Shown here in pieces: positions 6,390 to 8,663 of a stretch of DNA of 8,663 nucleotides (within the stretch, counting starts at the first letter, position 1; each line of letters begins with the position of its first letter). Made by a program: the position numbers and the translations under genes. The stretch covers positions 1 to 8,663 of the forward strand of contig CADBSQ010000173.1 in the NCBI GenBank assembly GCA_902797415.1, written 5' to 3'. Below the pieces are notes generated by a model. That model was not told where the DNA came from, did no database searches, and was given only the letters and a program-made list of their open reading frames with translations. This DNA is from an uncultured Erysipelotrichaceae bacterium (GTDB taxonomy: Bacteria > Bacillota_I > Bacilli_A > RF39 > UBA660).

Positions 6390-6490
6390 AAATAATAATA
6401 TGTTAAAACTCTTAAAAAAAGAATTTTAATCATATAAACTAAACATTATAAAAAACAATTAATTGTACATAATAGTTTTAGGTGATACAA
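6387..6490. promoter_or_regulatory. Divergent promoter region between the LysM operon and the 145-residue protein gene
   Basis: About 104 AT-rich bases separate the two divergent genes. For the minus-strand operon the best candidate is TTGTTT (6453-6458), an 18-base gap and TATGAT (6429-6434). A perfect minus-strand TATAAT (6445-6450) lacks a good -35. For the plus-strand gene, TATAAA (6447-6452) or CATAAT (6468-6473) are possible -10 boxes, neither with a convincing -35. The 12-base perfect palindrome ACAATTAATTGT (6455-6466) sits among these boxes and could be an operator. The sigma factor cannot be decided by eye. Confidence 0.4.
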
Positions 6491-6928
6491 ATGGATGAAA
6501 ACATTGAAATGATTAATTTTATGCACAAAAATGCGGAGATGGGATACTTAAGTAGTTTAGATGTTTTAAATAAGATTAAAGAAACGGATAATAAAATCAA
6601 AAGAGATTTAGATTTATTAACCTCTGAATATAAAAAATATATGGATGAAAGCAAACGAATAATAAAAAAGAGTAAAACATCTATATCTAAAAACAGTCTT
6701 TTTACGAAGGTATCTTCTAAAATGGGAATAGAGATGGAATTAAACAAAGATAATAGTGATTCAGCGATTGCTAGAATGTTAATTCAAGGTTTAACTATGG
6801 GTGAAGTTGATATAGAGTCAAAAATAAACAACTATAAAGAAACTTTGGATAAAAACATTTTAACCCTTGCAGAAAAATATAAGAACTTTCAACATGATTT
6901 CATACATACATTTAAAGAATATCTATAA
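6491..6928 (+). CDS. Small all-helical cytoplasmic protein of unknown function
   Basis: A 145-residue protein with no signal peptide or membrane segment, predicted to be nearly all helix. It begins ENIEMINFMHKNAEMGYLSS, has a Lys-rich long helix at about 22-61 and a KVSSKMGIEMEL stretch. A conserved-looking SAIARMLIQGLTMGEVDIESK follows, and it ends with a helix. The pattern (INFMHKNAEMG at the start, MLIQGLTMG in the second half) recalls a widespread uncharacterised Clostridia family of ferritin-like helical bundles; I see no metal-binding ExxH motif, so no ferritin activity is implied. The start is the ATG at 6491, 5 bases after AGGTGA; the GTG at 6482 is part of that ribosome site and is rejected. 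It is divergent from the LysM operon and convergent with the next gene, sharing a terminator. Function unknown. Confidence 0.8.
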   Translation: MDENIEMINFMHKNAEMGYLSSLDVLNKIKETDNKIKRDLDLLTSEYKKYMDESKRIIKKSKTSISKNSLFTKVSSKMGIEMELNKDNSDSAIARMLIQGLTMGEVDIESKINNYKETLDKNILTLAEKYKNFQHDFIHTFKEYL

Positions 6929-6959
6929 AAAAATTAAACTTTCTACAGTTTAATTTTTT
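6928..6959. terminator. Bidirectional terminator between two convergent hypothetical genes
   Basis: AAAAAATTAAACT (6928-6940) and AGTTTAATTTTTT (6947-6959) form a perfect 13-bp stem with a 6-base loop (TTCTAC). The ends supply U tracts on both strands. The stop codon of the plus-strand gene touches the left arm, and the minus-strand gene's TAA (6950-6952) lies inside the right arm. Confidence 0.88.
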
Positions 6960-7696
6960 ATACCTTCATACCAGTTTTTAATTTTATCTTTTAGACTGGA
7001 AGTGATTTTACCAGTAGTTTCACCAATAATTCCAAATGCTTCCTTTGTATATATCTTTAACTGATCTCTATTTCTAATTATTTCATTATAGTTATCTTTT
7101 CCGAGTTTTTCTTTAGAAAAATCACTTAACTTTATTGATCCTCTTTTTATAATATCACTTGCCTTATTAAATGCAAGTTTTGTTTTTTGGGATATAGTAT
7201 CTTTATAGTTAGGAAATTTTGCATCTAATTTAGCATCTATATTTGATGATTTTTTAAGTACCTCTTTTTTACCCTCGTCACTTAATTCATCAAAAGAAAT
7301 ACCATTTATTTTCCCGTCGTAAAATAAAAAATCTACTATGCCAATAAATACTCCTTTGGCTTTAGATTTTTCTGTATTATTTAAATAATTAACTTTTTCA
7401 TCAATATCTTCCAAGTATTCTAATACTTGTTTATCTTTTTTCGTAAGATTATTGTTATCATTTTCTTCTATTTCATAAATATTATTTTCTTTAACAGTAC
7501 TATTGTTTTCGATATTAGTATTGTCGTTTTGTTTTTCTTCCTGTTTTATTGTTTTTAAAGTTGATATTTCTTCCTCTAGACTTTGTATTTTTTTACTATT
7601 ATTAATCGATATTAAAAAGAGAGTAATTAATGCAAATATAAGAAGAATAATTAATAAAATATCACTTTTCTTTTCCCCATCTGAATAGTAACTCAT
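6950..7696 (-). CDS. Membrane-anchored protein with coiled coil and Asn-rich linker, unknown function
   Basis: A 248-residue protein with, in order, a short hydrophilic N-terminus, one membrane segment at about residues 12-31, and a coiled-coil-like stretch (NSKKIQSLEEEISTLKTIKQEE). An Asn/Glu-rich linker (about 55-88) and a folded-looking helical C-terminal part (about 88-248) follow. The latter includes GVFIGIVDFLFYDGKINGISFDELSDEG, a SNIDAKLDAKFPNYKDTIS segment and an amphipathic end (SSLKDKIKNWYEGIKN). The FYDGKI...FDELSDEGK pattern seems familiar from hypotheticals of AT-rich gut Bacillota, but I cannot name the family. I chose ATG at 7694-7696, 6 bases after AAAGGTGG; the adjacent upstream TTG is less likely. 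Membrane orientation is ambiguous. It is divergent from the phosphoketolase gene. Function unknown. Confidence 0.78.
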   Translation of the reverse strand: MSYYSDGEKKSDILLIILLIFALITLFLISINNSKKIQSLEEEISTLKTIKQEEKQNDNTNIENNSTVKENNIYEIEENDNNNLTKKDKQVLEYLEDIDEKVNYLNNTEKSKAKGVFIGIVDFLFYDGKINGISFDELSDEGKKEVLKKSSNIDAKLDAKFPNYKDTISQKTKLAFNKASDIIKRGSIKLSDFSKEKLGKDNYNEIIRNRDQLKIYTKEAFGIIGETTGKITSSLKDKIKNWYEGIKN

Positions 7697-7715
7697 CAAA
7701 AACCACCTTTAAAGT

Positions 7716-7744
7716 ATAATATAATAATATTGAAAAAAAAGCAA
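7716..7744 (-). promoter_or_regulatory. Possible promoter for the 248-residue membrane-anchored protein gene
   Basis: On the minus strand TTGCTT (7739-7744) is 17 bases from TATTAT (7716-7721). The predicted start near 7709 would fall within the AAAGGTGG site (7703-7710), giving an almost absent leader. The exact boxes are therefore doubtful; TATACT (7713-7718) is an alternative -10. It overlaps the divergent phosphoketolase promoter. Confidence 0.35.
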
Positions 7745-7758
7745 TTATATTTTATAAT
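7730..7758 (+). promoter_or_regulatory. Sigma-A-type promoter of the phosphoketolase gene
   Basis: TTGAAA (7730-7735), a 17-base spacer and a perfect TATAAT (7753-7758) on the plus strand. Transcription would start near 7765, leaving about 24 bases of leader with the AGGTGG site at 7778-7783. An inverted repeat AATTATA-TTT-TATAATT (7743-7759) covers the -10 box. No cre-like site is evident. Confidence 0.7.
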
Positions 7759-7788
7759 TATTAAAAGAATATAAAGTAGGTGGATAAA

Positions 7789-8663
7789 GTGTTTAAAAAA
7801 GGTTTTTTAACAGAAAGAGAAAAGTATGTTTTAGATGGTTATTTTAGGGCTGCAAACTATGTTTCTGCATGTCAATTATATTTGATGGATAATCCACTTT
7901 TAAGAAGACCTCTTAGCACTTCAGATATAAAGCCAAGATTAGTTGGTCATTGGGGTACAGTTCCTGGTCAAAATTTTATCATTACCCATTTAAACAGACT
8001 AATAAAGAAGCATAATCTAAACATGATGCTTGTTGTAGGTCCTGGTCATGGTGGTAATGCAGCAGTTTCAAATTGCTACTTAGAAGGAACATATTCTAAA
8101 ATATACAAAAATATCCCTGAAAATGAAGAAGGATTAAAAAAACTGTTTAAACAATTTAGTTTTCCTGGTGGTATATCTAGTCATGTTGCCCCAGAAACTC
8201 CCGGTTCCATAAATGAAGGCGGGGAACTTGGATATTCACTTGCTCATGCCTATGGAAGCGTTTTAGACAATAAGGATCTGATAACTGCCTGTATAATCGG
8301 TGATGGTGAAGCAGAAACTGCTCCTCTTCAGGCAAGTTTCCACATAAATAAAATAATAAATCCAGAAAAAGATGGTATAGTACTCCCTATACTTCATTTA
8401 AATGGTTATAAAATATCAAATCCAACTTTACTCAGTCGTATAACATATACAGAATTAGTAAGTTATTTTAAGGGTTGCGGTTATACACCATATCTTGTTA
8501 GAACGAGTGAAAATGAACATGATAATATGGCCATCGCTTTGGAAAAAGCGCTTTTAGATATAAGAAAAATTAAAAGAGGAGTAAAGATACCATTCCCTAT
8601 AATTATATTTAAATCTAAAAAAGGATGGACTGGACCAAAACAGGTAAATGACTTAAAAATAGA
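7789..8663 (+). CDS. xfp: Phosphoketolase, N-terminal part, cut by the right window edge
   Basis: Thiamine-diphosphate enzyme that splits xylulose 5-phosphate and/or fructose 6-phosphate with phosphate to acetyl phosphate plus glyceraldehyde 3-phosphate or erythrose 4-phosphate (pentose phosphoketolase or bifid-type routes). The frame is open from GTG at 7789 to the edge, 291 codons of an expected roughly 800. AGGTGG lies 5 bases before the GTG. Hallmarks are LVGHWGTVPGQNF (residues 51-63), GPGHGG (84-89), FSFPGGISSHVAPETPGS (123-140), the phosphoketolase signature EGGELGYSLAHAYG (143-156), the cofactor-binding GDGEAETAPL (171-180), LPILHLNGYKISNPT (199-213) and KKGWTGPK (277-284). Three positions look unusual to me: Ala178 where ETGP is normal, Phe184 where Trp precedes the conserved His, and Asn142 where SIHEGGELG is common. 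It would supply acetyl phosphate to acetate kinase for ATP. Substrate preference cannot be told. Confidence 0.95.
   Translation, partial: MFKKGFLTEREKYVLDGYFRAANYVSACQLYLMDNPLLRRPLSTSDIKPRLVGHWGTVPGQNFIITHLNRLIKKHNLNMMLVVGPGHGGNAAVSNCYLEGTYSKIYKNIPENEEGLKKLFKQFSFPGGISSHVAPETPGSINEGGELGYSLAHAYGSVLDNKDLITACIIGDGEAETAPLQASFHINKIINPEKDGIVLPILHLNGYKISNPTLLSRITYTELVSYFKGCGYTPYLVRTSENEHDNMAIALEKALLDIRKIKRGVKIPFPIIIFKSKKGWTGPKQVNDLKI

Noticed and set aside
6421..6450. Sporulation sigma-G-like promoter GAATT-18-CATTATA before the helical protein gene
   Set aside because: The -35 matches only partly and such AT-rich patterns are frequent by chance here; not strong enough to annotate.
6478..6747. 89-codon minus-strand open frame over the helical protein gene
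   Set aside because: Antisense shadow of a well-supported plus-strand gene; its apparent hydrophobicity comes from complementing Lys/Glu-rich codons.
1..8663. Mollicute-type code (TGA as Trp), suggested by low GC and absence of TGA stops
   Set aside because: All genes are full length under the standard code and visible Trp codons are TGG; nine TAA/TAG stops are not unusual in such an AT-rich genome.

Overview
The window looks like chromosomal DNA of a very AT-rich, low-GC Gram-positive bacterium (Bacillota). The evidence is the strong Shine-Dalgarno sequences (AGGAGG, AGGTGA), the sigma-A-like promoters (TTGACA/TATAAT type), AT-rich hairpin terminators and Lys/Asn/Ile-rich proteins. A LysM / SpoIID-like / peptidoglycan-binding gene set of the kind found in spore-forming Clostridia and relatives points to a (possibly former) endospore former. 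All genes read through with the standard bacterial code, Trp is TGG, and all nine visible stops are TAA or TAG. I cannot assign a species.

Layout, left to right. (1) The 3' four fifths of cysS (cysteinyl-tRNA synthetase), plus strand, convergent with (2) a minus-strand pair: a three-pass membrane protein with a central soluble domain and a COG1106-like AAA/ABC-type ATPase. The pair is tightly coupled and has its own promoter, and its ATPase shares a bidirectional terminator with cysS. The ATPase superfamily is often found in phage-defence/Abi loci, but the usual RloB-type partner is absent here. (3) A minus-strand monocistronic gene for a membrane-anchored helical protein, with a perfect-consensus promoter and its own terminator. 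(4) A three-gene minus-strand operon: a four-LysM protein, a small beta-rich protein and a SpoIID-like protein with three C-terminal peptidoglycan-binding repeats. None of the three has a signal peptide, which fits assembly on a forespore from the mother cell. (5) A divergent plus-strand gene for a small all-helical protein, convergent across a second bidirectional terminator with (6) a minus-strand gene for another membrane-anchored protein with an Asn-rich linker. (7) The 5' part of a phosphoketolase gene, plus strand, running off the right end and divergent from (6) across a 92-base promoter region.

The two edge genes are metabolic/housekeeping. The middle is envelope or spore related plus a possible ATPase/membrane module. 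No RNA gene, insertion sequence, CRISPR array or gene-free stretch over 300 bases was seen. The most interesting points are the ATPase/membrane-protein pair with altered catalytic motifs, the signal-less envelope operon, and the probable ATA start codon of its first gene.
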